Shown here: positions 1 to 7,939 of the stretch, piece by piece
How positions within the stretch are numbered: position 1 is the first letter of the stretch
How the letters are laid out: each line of letters begins with the position of its first letter
From: Pacificibacter marinus
GTDB taxonomy: Bacteria > Pseudomonadota > Alphaproteobacteria > Rhodobacterales > Rhodobacteraceae
Assembly: GCF_018860505.1 (NCBI RefSeq)
Contig: NZ_JAHKPU010000019.1
Coordinates: forward strand, 124,001-188,000
Direction: 5' to 3'
Length of the DNA: 64,000 nt
Program-made: the position numbers and the translations under genes
The notes under the pieces: generated by a model
Database searches by the model: none
The model's input: the letters and a program-made list of their open reading frames with translations, nothing else
Told to the model about the DNA's origin: nothing

Positions 1-285
1 CACAACCGGAATGCCAGCCCCAAGGCCCATTCGCGCCAAAGGCTCAACTGACGCCCGCAGGCCGGAATTTTCCATGACCAATGCTGCACGCTGTCCGGAC
101 AAAAATATACCGCCGCAAATCGCAGCGCCTTCGCCCTCATTCGTCACCTGAATCGTGCGGATATCTGGATCAGCATCGAGTGCGGGGTAAAGTTCTTTGA
201 ACAAACTATCGGGGAGATAACACACCAGCGTCACCCCTGCCCGTTTCAGCCCGCGGATCACTGCATCGACGGCACTTTGTTTCAT
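1..285 (-). CDS. Thiamine-pyrophosphate enzyme, N-terminal part (sulfopyruvate/phosphonopyruvate decarboxylase-like)
   Basis: Partial gene running off the left edge; about 95 N-terminal residues are visible. It opens MKQSAVDAVIRGLKRAGVTL, followed by the PDS and NEGEGAAICGG segments typical of the Pyr domain of ThDP enzymes; the glutamate in NEGEG is where the ThDP-activating Glu sits. The short N-terminus resembles alpha subunits of two-gene decarboxylases (ComD/sulfopyruvate or phosphonopyruvate type) rather than full-length acetolactate synthase, but the substrate cannot be read from this fragment. Two adjacent ATGs exist (288 and 285); 285 sits better behind the GGAGGG at 290-295. It lies about 100 bp downstream of the LysR gene on the same strand, so it may be in that transcription unit or its target. 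Confidence 0.75.
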   Translation of the reverse strand, partial: MKQSAVDAVIRGLKRAGVTLVCYLPDSLFKELYPALDADPDIRTIQVTNEGEGAAICGGIFLSGQRAALVMENSGLRASVEPLARMGLGAGIPVV

Positions 286-386
286 CATTCCCTCCGGTTG
301 ATAGCTCGATTTCTATCAACCTGTCAGGAAAAAAATGTTCCCAAAAGACGGTAATTGTAGAACGAGTTGTTTCACTCAGCGCAACA

Positions 387-1322
387 CTAGTCGCGTGCAG
401 TTTCGCGCATCGCTTCAAGAGTAGACGTCAAAACATCCGCCAGCGCCTGAGCCGCTTCAGACACTTCACCTTTCGGGCGCGACACAAGCGTCAGCCGCCT
501 TAAACTTAAACCAGGATCAGACAAAGGAATAAAAGTCAGTTGTCCGCGCGCAATCTCGGCCTGCACTCCCATTTTGGTCTGCAAAATAGTGCCTAAACCA
601 CGGGTCGCGAGATCAATCATCAAGCCGATAGAGTTGGTTTTTGTCCGACGTGAAAATTCAACAAAAGCCCCAGAAAACATTTGCTCGACTGAACTTCCAA
701 GCGTCAAAGACCCGTCAGACAGGATGACCCGTTCGCCTGAAAGATCGTAACTTTTCAACTTGCCACGCAACTTCGTAAGCGGGCTGCCGGGGGAGACCAA
801 GACTCCAAGCGGCAGCGAAATTGATGTCAATCTACGCGCATTACGCGGCACGCGCACATCAAATGCTAGCGCGAGATCCGCCTCACCTTGATGCACCAAA
901 TCAACCGCATTTTGTGACCCCACAACCTGTATATCGACACTGATTTCTGGATGGCGCACCCAAAAACCGGCAAGCACATCTGTCAGAATCCCTCGCGACG
1001 CACTTTCAATGACAGCTAAAGTGACCGTGCCACGGCGCAGCCCTTGCAGGTCACCGATTTCCGTCACAGCGCGGTTCATTTCCCCCGTTGATTGCTTGAT
1101 GTGATGCTCAAGCAATTCCCCTGCAGAGGTCAGCCGCAATCGTTGTTTGGTGCGGTCGAACAGAGGTGTGCCAAGGTCTTCTTCAAGTTGCTTGATCGAA
1201 CGAGAAATTGAAGACGGCGCAACATTCAACGTCAATGCCGTCTGACGGATGGACCCCAAGCGGGCCACCAAAGAAAAGTGGTAGACGCGAGACGAAACAA
1301 GACCGAGGCGATGTAAATCCAA
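387..1322 (-). CDS. LysR-family transcriptional regulator
   Basis: A 311-residue LysR-type regulator. The N-terminal winged helix (residues about 5-65) contains ARLGSIRQTALTLNVAPSSI and QLEEDLGTPLFDR, the classic LTTR helix-turn-helix followed by the linker helix. Residues about 90-300 form a periplasmic-binding-protein-like effector domain. The start is TTG (1320-1322) with AGGAAA about 6 bases upstream; no in-frame ATG fits. It is the fourth gene of a leftward run (acylphosphatase-like, Rieske, GST, LysR) with only 24 bp after the GST gene, so it is probably an autogenous regulator of this operon and perhaps of the divergent purine operon. The effector is unknown; a methylated purine or its degradation product is a guess from context. 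Confidence 0.9.
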   Translation of the reverse strand: MDLHRLGLVSSRVYHFSLVARLGSIRQTALTLNVAPSSISRSIKQLEEDLGTPLFDRTKQRLRLTSAGELLEHHIKQSTGEMNRAVTEIGDLQGLRRGTVTLAVIESASRGILTDVLAGFWVRHPEISVDIQVVGSQNAVDLVHQGEADLALAFDVRVPRNARRLTSISLPLGVLVSPGSPLTKLRGKLKSYDLSGERVILSDGSLTLGSSVEQMFSGAFVEFSRRTKTNSIGLMIDLATRGLGTILQTKMGVQAEIARGQLTFIPLSDPGLSLRRLTLVSRPKGEVSEAAQALADVLTSTLEAMRETARD

Positions 1323-1346
1323 TAGCTTTCCTAAAAGTAGTCTGGC

Positions 1347-1967
1347 CTAATGATAGTCTGGAATGCCCGGCATCGTGATGAAACCTGGCAGCAGGCGTAT
1401 TCTGCGCGCCCAAAGACGTAGTGCAGGAAACTCATCATGATCAAGATTAAAATCTCGACTGAGTGCGAAAGCTGGGAACAGCGCGAGGTCAGCCAAACTG
1501 GGTGCATCCCCCGCAACGAAGTTTGCGCCACGCAAAGACTGCCGAGTCAAATGATCGTCCAGAATACGAAACAGCGTTCGCGCCTGCGCACGTAATTCAA
1601 CGACATCCCCCGTCGCATCCAGCAAGGCGACAGCGCGTGCCTGCACCGCAACAGCAAGATCGTCACAAGCGAATCCCAACCAATCCATCATCTGAGCGCG
1701 GTCCTTTGCCTCATCAGGTATGAATCGTTTATCGATATCGTGTTCCGCTACGTAAATTAGGATTGCTGAAAGATTACGCAAAACGAGTGCATTGTCCTCT
1801 AAAATAGGCAGGCGACCCATCGGGTTTAGTTTTAAATACTCAGGGGATTTTTCTTCTGCGCCGGGAAAGGCGTCCACATTGATCAGCTCCAGCGCCACTT
1901 CAGCACAAGACGCGACCAAACGAACCCGATAGCAATTCTCAAAAAGATCATAATTATGTAAAATCAT
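1347..1967 (-). CDS. Glutathione S-transferase-like protein, candidate NdmE-type partner
   Basis: A 206-residue GST-fold protein. The thioredoxin-like N-terminal half includes the cis-proline segment NPMGRLPIL (around residues 48-56) and a degenerate ESxAI motif, LRNLSAIL; the helical C-terminal half carries the usual N-capping region around LADLALFPAF. The N-terminal catalytic Ser/Tyr position is not clear (FENCYRVRL), so it may not be a true transferase. It overlaps the Rieske gene by four bases (ATGA), implying translational coupling. In the caffeine N7-demethylase a GST homologue (NdmE) is a structural partner of the Rieske-less oxygenase NdmC and of NdmD. Here a GST is coupled to a lone Rieske protein and a Rieske-less oxygenase lies nearby, so I infer the same scaffold role. 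An ordinary detoxifying GST is the alternative. Confidence 0.85.
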   Translation of the reverse strand: MILHNYDLFENCYRVRLVASCAEVALELINVDAFPGAEEKSPEYLKLNPMGRLPILEDNALVLRNLSAILIYVAEHDIDKRFIPDEAKDRAQMMDWLGFACDDLAVAVQARAVALLDATGDVVELRAQARTLFRILDDHLTRQSLRGANFVAGDAPSLADLALFPAFALSRDFNLDHDEFPALRLWARRIRLLPGFITMPGIPDYH

Positions 1968-2632
1968 GTCACGACCTCCAGCTCTTCGATGCTACGTCGT
2001 AGCTCCTCGCTCCAATCAAGAATAGATTCCCTGACATCGCCCGCACAGCCTTTAGGCACAGTAATATGTAGCGCACATTGGGCATTTGAGATGGGCTGAA
2101 TACCAATGGTCATCGTGGCACCATCACGATCCAAAATCATGACATTCGCGACAGCACCATCAGCACAGCCCTGCTTGCGCAAAACGGATAAAACAGTCGC
2201 ATATGAGGCATCAATGTATACGGATTTCACCCCTTCCATAGCAGGTAAACCTGCGAAGCTGCTCTCATCTGACCCAAGCGGCAATTGCGCCCAAATGAGC
2301 CCCCCTGCCTCGGCCACACCATATCGGGCAACACAGATGGATTTTGGAACCTCAACCTCAGGATGGGCAGGGATATATTGGCACGTGCCGCTCTGATCAT
2401 ACTCCCAACCATGATAAAGGCAGGTAATGTGGTCGCCTCGCACGAAGCCAAAGCTCATTTTCATTCCACGATGGGGGCAACGATCTTCCCAAGCATGCGC
2501 AACGCCAGAGGAGTCACGCCAAACGACGATCTCTGCGCCTTTGGCAACCACGCCAGCAGATGTGCCCGTTTCGATCATATTTGATAGGGCGATCGGAACC
2601 CATTGTGACAGAACTTCCACGGTCTGCGTCAT
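1964..2632 (-). CDS. Stand-alone Rieske [2Fe-2S] protein resembling the N-terminal module of NdmD
   Basis: A 222-residue protein. Residues 10-118 form a Rieske domain with both ligand pairs, C52-x-H54 (CPHRG) and C71-x2-H74 (CLYHGW), and the following GTCQYIPAHPE strand. Residues about 130-220 form a small second domain ending SIEELEVVT. There is no mononuclear-iron motif (N-x2-D-x2-H-x4-H), so it is not an oxygenase alone. Size and layout match, from memory of that family, the extra Rieske module at the N-terminus of the N-demethylase reductase NdmD, but without NdmD's flavin and plant-ferredoxin domains. Expected role: relaying electrons to a Rieske-less oxygenase. It overlaps the genes on both sides by ATGA; AAAAAGGA precedes its ATG. 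The reductase that would feed it is not in the window. Confidence 0.88.
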   Translation of the reverse strand: MTQTVEVLSQWVPIALSNMIETGTSAGVVAKGAEIVVWRDSSGVAHAWEDRCPHRGMKMSFGFVRGDHITCLYHGWEYDQSGTCQYIPAHPEVEVPKSICVARYGVAEAGGLIWAQLPLGSDESSFAGLPAMEGVKSVYIDASYATVLSVLRKQGCADGAVANVMILDRDGATMTIGIQPISNAQCALHITVPKGCAGDVRESILDWSEELRRSIEELEVVT

Positions 2633-2892
2633 AAAGACATTCCTTTTTTTACCTGCATTTCGTCACGCCAAACATCGTGAACAACGCAATCTTGTGGCCC
2701 AAGGCTCATAGCCATTTCAAATGCATCCACCAAATCTGGCTGCCCTGTCACGATCATTTTCGCGCAGGTGTCACTTTGGTCCTGCGTGACAAGTTGCAAC
2801 GACAAGCGCCGCGCGCGGTGTTCTGCAAATTCAAGGAAACTCGCAGCAAGCAAGTCGCCCTTAAATGTAAATTTGACCTGTTCGATTTTCAT
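2629..2892 (-). CDS. Small acylphosphatase-fold protein lacking the catalytic residues
   Basis: An 87-residue protein, first gene of the leftward operon. The pattern (MKIEQVKFTFKG, then a helix SFLEFAEHRARRLSL, a strand AKMIVTGQPDLVDAFEMAM, SLGPQDCVV) follows the acylphosphatase fold, including the late GP turn. The signature G-V-Q-G-V-G-F-R loop is not kept: the position of the catalytic arginine reads ASFLEF, and the catalytic asparagine segment (W-V-R-N) is absent. I therefore expect a binding or assembly role rather than phosphatase activity. The start at 2892 is preferred over the longer frame from 2967, whose extra 25 residues are hydrophobic and cysteine-rich and unlike the family. It overlaps the Rieske gene by four bases, so it is probably a functional partner. 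Confidence 0.6.
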   Translation of the reverse strand: MKIEQVKFTFKGDLLAASFLEFAEHRARRLSLQLVTQDQSDTCAKMIVTGQPDLVDAFEMAMSLGPQDCVVHDVWRDEMQVKKGMSL

Positions 2893-3248
2893 ACGTGCGC
2901 ACAGCATCCCACAAGAAAGCCCCAAGAAACACAGAGGCAACGACTGAATATTTAATATCAGAATCACTTAGAGAGGCGAAATCCACGACCGTCAAGTGTT
3001 GTTTTGAAAGCAACATTGAGGTGCAAACTTAGCCTCTATTCAGCATCATTTACTTTTGGAAACGTGGTGTCACACACAAAGATGAGACGGACAAACCGCC
3101 TTGTCGCTGACACGAATTTCGAGGTTTGGCTGCTGGCGCATCACGCTGGCACCCAAACATTCCATCTAAGCGCGTTCAGTCGCACCCTCATCCCTAATGG
3201 TCGCACAAAGGGGATGAGGCAGCATAAACAGATAAGAGGTTTTTCCTT
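2893..3248. promoter_or_regulatory. Divergent promoter region between the Rieske/GST operon and the purine importer operon
   Basis: About 355 bp with no credible gene, separating two divergent operons, so it must hold both promoters and probably the LysR operator. Seen directly: a short inverted repeat TGTTG/CAACA with a nine-base spacer (2999-3017) and a longer stem-loop at 3186-3219. I could not identify a -35/-10 pair with confidence. The short rightward frame at 3004-3252 has no ribosome binding site or family resemblance and is not called. Confidence 0.5.
3186..3219 (+). promoter_or_regulatory. Stem-loop in the leader of the BMP importer operon
   Basis: Perfect nine-base arms, CCTCATCCC (3186-3194) and GGGATGAGG (3211-3219), with a 16-base loop, ending 29 bases before the ATG of the BMP gene and followed by AAGAGG. 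No T-tract follows, so it is not a classical terminator. It could be an operator, an mRNA stabiliser or part of a leader switch; it does not match the purine riboswitch layout (no three-way junction visible). Confidence 0.4.
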
Positions 3249-4373
3249 ATGATTTCGACCAAATCCCTATCCCGCCGCGGCTTTTTGAACATGGGTGCCG
3301 CAGCTGGCGTAGGCCTTGTTTTGCCTAAAACCGGCCTTCTCCAGCCTGCACATGCAGCAGCCCCACTCGCCCCGGTCGCAGAAGAAAATGCACATATCGC
3401 GTTTGGGCACACTGGCCCGACCTCTGACGAGGGATGGACTTGGGCGCATGACCAAGGCATGAAAGCTGTCGAAGCGGCATTCCCAAAACTGCGCACATCT
3501 TATGTGGAAAGCATCCCCTATTCAGCGGATGCAACACGTATTTACCGTCAATTCGTGGCCGATGACGCCAACATGGTCTTCGCCACATCGAATTACGGAG
3601 ACTTCCTATATGACGTCGCAAATCGTGCGCCAAACGTGGCATTCTATGAATGTGACGGCCGTAGCGCACTCGACAATCTTGGCACTTACTATGTATCGCA
3701 TTGGTACCCATCCTACATCGCGGGGATCGCTGCGGGGGCCATGTCACCCTCAGGAAAATTGGGTTATGTTGCATCTTTCCCTGTGCCTTCCGTCTATTCT
3801 GGCACCAATGCTTTCCTTATGGGCGCACGGACGGTCAACCCCGAAGCAACACTGCAAACCATCGTGATCAACAGCTGGTTTGACCCGCAAGCGGCCACAC
3901 AGGCCGGCACAGCTTTGATCGATAATGGCTGTGACGTACTCTTTGGTATCATGGATGAAGCGGGATATTTGCAGGTTGCAGAAGAACGTGGCGCTAAAGC
4001 CGTCATGTGGAACACCGATTTGCGCCGCTATGGCCCTAACGCCTATATTTCATCAATCATCGTGGACTTTAACGCCTTTTATGTCGAACAAGTCCGCCGT
4101 CGTCTTGCTGGCGAATGGACCCCGACCCAAGACCTTTTGCCCTTCGGCAGTGGCGTAGATGTCGACGCATGGGGCGACACAGTTCCTGCGGATGTCGCCG
4201 CAAAAGCCGATGCCGTCAAAGCGTCAATCATGGACGGGTCCTTCAACCCGTTCGTAGGCGAAATCAAGGACAGCAAAGGCAACGTCAAAGTCGCCAAAGG
4301 TGAAACCATGACCGAGCAAGAGCTCTATCATTGGAATTGGTCCATCGAGGGCGTGTCAGGTTTGGACACGTAA
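3249..4373 (+). CDS. BMP-family ABC transporter substrate-binding lipoprotein-like protein (nucleoside/purine uptake)
   Basis: A 374-residue periplasmic binding protein of the BMP (PnrA/Med) family. The N-terminus has a twin-arginine type signal, SRRGFLNMGAAAGVGLVLP, followed by an A-x-A cleavage region (AHAAAP). The mature part shows the family segments HIAFGHTGPTSDEGW, FATSNYGDFLYDVA and GIMDEAGYLQVAEERGAKAV. BMP proteins deliver nucleosides or related bases to a two-permease importer, and the next three genes complete exactly such a system. There is no lipobox cysteine, so it should be soluble and probably Tat-exported. The stop is 2 bp from the next start. Downstream deaminases suggest purine nucleobases or nucleosides as cargo, but the ligand cannot be fixed from sequence. 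Confidence 0.9.
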   Translation: MISTKSLSRRGFLNMGAAAGVGLVLPKTGLLQPAHAAAPLAPVAEENAHIAFGHTGPTSDEGWTWAHDQGMKAVEAAFPKLRTSYVESIPYSADATRIYRQFVADDANMVFATSNYGDFLYDVANRAPNVAFYECDGRSALDNLGTYYVSHWYPSYIAGIAAGAMSPSGKLGYVASFPVPSVYSGTNAFLMGARTVNPEATLQTIVINSWFDPQAATQAGTALIDNGCDVLFGIMDEAGYLQVAEERGAKAVMWNTDLRRYGPNAYISSIIVDFNAFYVEQVRRRLAGEWTPTQDLLPFGSGVDVDAWGDTVPADVAAKADAVKASIMDGSFNPFVGEIKDSKGNVKVAKGETMTEQELYHWNWSIEGVSGLDT

Positions 4374-4375
4374 AG

Positions 4376-5950
4376 ATGGCGCGGCAAACCGCATCGATCC
4401 AACAGCGTCTCGGGTTAGCACCCGGGACGCCACCTATTTTGGCGCTGAAAGGTGTCAGCAAATATTTCCCTGGTGTTATCGCCAATGAAGATGTCGATAT
4501 CGATGTCTATCCCGGTGAAATTCACGCCCTTTTAGGGGAAAACGGCGCGGGCAAATCAACCTTGATGAACATCGTAACCGGCATCTACAAAATGGATGCG
4601 GGCGAAGTGATCATTGAAGGCCATGCGCGTGATTTTTCGTCGCCCACGGATGCGATAGAAGCGGGCATTGGCATGGTACATCAGCATTTCAAGTTGGTGC
4701 GCGCGTTTACCGTGGCTGAAAACATTCACCTCGGATGGCCTCAAACCCCGAAACGTATTTCAAAGCGCCACTTAGAAGCCCGCACTCACGCACTTGCACA
4801 AAATTTAGGCTTGGCGGTGAAACCCGAAGCCATCGTCGCGAACCTATCCACGGGCGAACAACAACGCGTCGAAATTCTCCGCGTTCTTGCGCGTGATGCC
4901 AAACTTCTTATCCTTGACGAACCCACCGCCGTGTTGACCCCCAAAGAAGCGCGCGAGCTTTTTACAGCTCTGCGAGCATTTGTGGCGCGAGGGAATGCGG
5001 TTATTTTTATCTCGCACAAACTCGACGAGGTGATGGAGGTGTCCAACCGCGTGACTGTATTGCGCGGCGGTAAAAAAGTGGCAACGGAATGGACGGACAC
5101 TTGCACAGAAAATAGCCTTGCGCAGTTGATGGTCGGACGGGAAATCGTCTTGACCGAGACACAAAAGAAAACAGCGCCTTCAATCAAAACCGCTCCCATT
5201 CTTAATCTGTCAGATATCAGCCTGACGACAGATCAGGGAACGGTCCTGAACAACATATCGTTTGATCTGGCTGCAGGCGAGATTCTTGGCATCGCAGGGA
5301 TTGCCGGCAATGGGCAACGCGAATTGACTTACGTGATGTCCGGTCTTTCCACGCCCAGCTCTGGCATACTGACCCTTGATGGCGAAGATGTCACAAAAGC
5401 TGGCGCACGGACCATGGCGCAAATGGGCATCGGCCACATCCCTGAAGATCGGCTTCATTCCGGCATGGCCCCGACCTTATCGATCACGGACAACGCTGTT
5501 TTACGTGAATATGCTCAACCGCCATTGACGCGCAAAGGCTGGTTCTCACCGAAAGGTGCAGCCAATTTGGCTCGTGAAATTGCGAAGGTCGCCGATGTGA
5601 TGGTGCCTGATTTCAATATGCCTGCACGCAATCTGTCCGGCGGCAATCAACAACGGCTTGTTGCGCGGCGCGAAATGCGGATTGCAGAAAAAATATTGAT
5701 CGCCGCATACCCTTCTCGTGGGCTCGATGTTGGCGCGATCAATACGATGATGCGCTATTTCATTGAGTTGCGCGACCAAGGCGTCGCCGTGGTTCTTATT
5801 TCCGAGGAACTGGAAGAATTGATGAATTTCTCTGACCGAATTGCCGTCATGTTTCACGGTGAAATCATGGGCATCATCCCCACAAAAGACGCCGATGTAG
5901 AACAAATCGGTTTGATGATGGGCGGCACACGGCAGGAGGATCTGACATGA
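4376..5950 (+). CDS. Nucleoside/purine ABC transporter ATP-binding protein (two ATPase domains)
   Basis: A 524-residue double ATPase of the sugar/nucleoside (RbsA/YufO-like) class. Domain 1 has Walker A GENGAGKS, the LSTGEQQRVEI signature and Walker B LLILDEPTAVL; domain 2 has a degenerate Walker A (GIAGNGQREL) and signature LSGGNQQR, as usual for this class, in which the second site is weakened. The ATG at 4376 directly after the BMP stop is preferred; an upstream in-frame ATG at 4331 lies inside the BMP gene. It energises the two permeases that follow and overlaps the first by ATGA. Confidence 0.93.
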   Translation: MARQTASIQQRLGLAPGTPPILALKGVSKYFPGVIANEDVDIDVYPGEIHALLGENGAGKSTLMNIVTGIYKMDAGEVIIEGHARDFSSPTDAIEAGIGMVHQHFKLVRAFTVAENIHLGWPQTPKRISKRHLEARTHALAQNLGLAVKPEAIVANLSTGEQQRVEILRVLARDAKLLILDEPTAVLTPKEARELFTALRAFVARGNAVIFISHKLDEVMEVSNRVTVLRGGKKVATEWTDTCTENSLAQLMVGREIVLTETQKKTAPSIKTAPILNLSDISLTTDQGTVLNNISFDLAAGEILGIAGIAGNGQRELTYVMSGLSTPSSGILTLDGEDVTKAGARTMAQMGIGHIPEDRLHSGMAPTLSITDNAVLREYAQPPLTRKGWFSPKGAANLAREIAKVADVMVPDFNMPARNLSGGNQQRLVARREMRIAEKILIAAYPSRGLDVGAINTMMRYFIELRDQGVAVVLISEELEELMNFSDRIAVMFHGEIMGIIPTKDADVEQIGLMMGGTRQEDLT

Positions 5951-7002
5951 ACTTGATACGCCTTCAACGCATGCCAATTGCCACGCCGCGCGTGGCCTTT
6001 GCCTTTCGGGTGGCTTCGGTGCTTTTAGCCCTTTTCACCACTGCGATTGCCTTGTCTATAAGTGGGCGCAGTCCGGTTGCTTTGGGAGCAAAGGTCATTT
6101 CCTCAACCTTTGGATCGTCTTTCGGCCTAGAGGATCTGGCCCTTTTGTTTTCGCCTTTGGTCTATTGCGGCCTATCCGTTGCTGTCGCCTTACGCATTGG
6201 TGCGTGGAATATCGGCGCAGAGGGCCAGTTCAATTTCGGAGCATTTTGTGCAACGGGTGTTGCCCTGTTTGTACAGGGGCCGACTTGGGTCATCCTACCT
6301 TTGATGGCCCTTGCGGGAATGATCGGCGGCGCGTTGTGGATTTTGATCCCGACATTGGCGCGTGCTTATGCTGATGTTTCAGAACTTATCACAACGCTTT
6401 TGATGAATTTCGTTGCCATATTATTGGTCTATTGGGTCGCGACCGGCCCATGGCTTGATCCGTCGGGCATGGCTTTGGCGACAACGTCACGGCTGCCTGT
6501 GTCTGTGCCTACCCTTTGGGGGATTGTGCATTGGGGGCCTCTCGTCGCTATCTTTCTGGCAATCGCATTGGCGCTTTTTGTGACCTATACACGTTGGGGA
6601 TACGAAGTGCGGATCGCAGGCGCCAATCCGGGGGCAGCTCGCTATGCAGGTATGCCGGTAAAAACCCAATTGATCGGCATCATGCTGTTGTCCGGCGCGA
6701 TTGCAGGGCTTGGCGGCATGATGGAAGTGGCTGGGACGGTGGGACGCTTGCAAGGCGGCATATCAAACAATTACGGCTATATCGGCATTATGGTTGCCGT
6801 GCTCGCACGGGCTGCTCCCATCGGGGTCTTGGCCACAGCATTTTTCATGGCGGTTCTTTTGAATGGCGGCATTGTTTTGCAGTCACAAGGGTTAACCACT
6901 CATACTGTTCTGGCTGTGACTGGCCTTATCCTTTTGTACGCTGCCATCGGTGACGAAATGGCCCATTACAAAATTCTACACACCAAAGCGAAGGACATCT
7001 GA
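5947..7002 (+). CDS. Nucleoside/purine ABC transporter permease 1 (BPD_transp_2 family)
   Basis: A 351-residue integral membrane protein with about nine to ten hydrophobic segments. Family landmarks are ALRIGAWNIGAEGQFNFGA and YAGMPVKTQLIGIMLLSGAI, typical of the larger permease (YufP-like) that partners with BMP proteins. AGGAGGA lies just before the start, which overlaps the ATPase stop by four bases. It forms the heterodimeric channel with the next gene. Confidence 0.92.
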   Translation: MNLIRLQRMPIATPRVAFAFRVASVLLALFTTAIALSISGRSPVALGAKVISSTFGSSFGLEDLALLFSPLVYCGLSVAVALRIGAWNIGAEGQFNFGAFCATGVALFVQGPTWVILPLMALAGMIGGALWILIPTLARAYADVSELITTLLMNFVAILLVYWVATGPWLDPSGMALATTSRLPVSVPTLWGIVHWGPLVAIFLAIALALFVTYTRWGYEVRIAGANPGAARYAGMPVKTQLIGIMLLSGAIAGLGGMMEVAGTVGRLQGGISNNYGYIGIMVAVLARAAPIGVLATAFFMAVLLNGGIVLQSQGLTTHTVLAVTGLILLYAAIGDEMAHYKILHTKAKDI

Positions 7003-7003
7003 C

Positions 7004-7939
7004 ATGGATATTATTGCAGGTCTGATTCAAACCGCATTCCTTGCGGGAGGCGTCTTAGCCTTAGCGGCTTTGGGGGAAGTTTTGGCCGAACGTGTCGGGG
7101 TTGTTAATCTTGGCGTAGAAGGCTTGATCGCACTGGGCGCCATGTCTGCTGTGGCGACAGTTGTCAGCACTGGGTCTGCATGGCTTGGGCTGTTGGTGGC
7201 GCTTTTTGTGGGATTTTGCTCTGGCATGATTTTTGCAACCGCAACGGTGATTATACGCGCCAATCAAATTCTGTGCGGTCTGGCCCTGACTTATATCGGA
7301 ACAGGCATGGCCGCCACGATCGGCAAACCGTTTTCCGGCTCGCCCGTACCCGTAACATTTGAAGATCTTCACATTCCGTTCCTGTCCGATTTACCATTTT
7401 TCGGCCGTGCATTTTTCAGCCACAACATATTGGTTTATGTGATCTTTCTCGCGCTTCCCTTAGCATTGCATTACATGATGTTTTACACGCGCCATGGCTT
7501 GAATATGCGGGCCGTTGGCGAAAACCCTGCGGCGGCGGATGCTGCGGGTATTTCTGTGATAAAAATGCGGTTTTGGTACACATCCTTGGGGTCTGCATTG
7601 GCTGCAGGGGCTGGGGCCTATCTCACTTTATCCTTCGTTCCAAGCTGGTCGGAAGGCGTGGTCGCGGGGCGCGGCTGGATTGCTGTTGCTCTTGTTATTT
7701 TTGCCGGTTTCAGACCCATCAATGCCGTGCTGGCAGGGTTGCTCTTTGGCTTTGTCACAGCGCTCGGTTTTACCGGTCAGGCCCGCAACTGGCCTATCGC
7801 ATCCTCAATATTATCAATGTTGCCTTACCTCGGGACGATGGCTTTGATGATTTTGCCTGTGATGACATGGCAACGCATGCGCCGCCTTATGGCCGCCCCT
7901 GAAGGCATCACTGCGCCTTATTATAGAGACCAAAGATGA
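7004..7939 (+). CDS. Nucleoside/purine ABC transporter permease 2 (BPD_transp_2 family)
   Basis: A 311-residue membrane protein, the YufQ-like second permease, with about eight to nine membrane segments and the landmarks GVVNLGVEGLIALGAM and MRAVGENPAAADAAGI. The ATG at 7004 lies 1 bp after the stop of permease 1; the longer in-frame start at 6950 would sit inside that gene and is rejected. It overlaps the deaminase gene downstream by ATGA, so transporter and catabolic enzyme are translated as one set. Confidence 0.92.
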   Translation: MDIIAGLIQTAFLAGGVLALAALGEVLAERVGVVNLGVEGLIALGAMSAVATVVSTGSAWLGLLVALFVGFCSGMIFATATVIIRANQILCGLALTYIGTGMAATIGKPFSGSPVPVTFEDLHIPFLSDLPFFGRAFFSHNILVYVIFLALPLALHYMMFYTRHGLNMRAVGENPAAADAAGISVIKMRFWYTSLGSALAAGAGAYLTLSFVPSWSEGVVAGRGWIAVALVIFAGFRPINAVLAGLLFGFVTALGFTGQARNWPIASSILSMLPYLGTMALMILPVMTWQRMRRLMAAPEGITAPYYRDQR

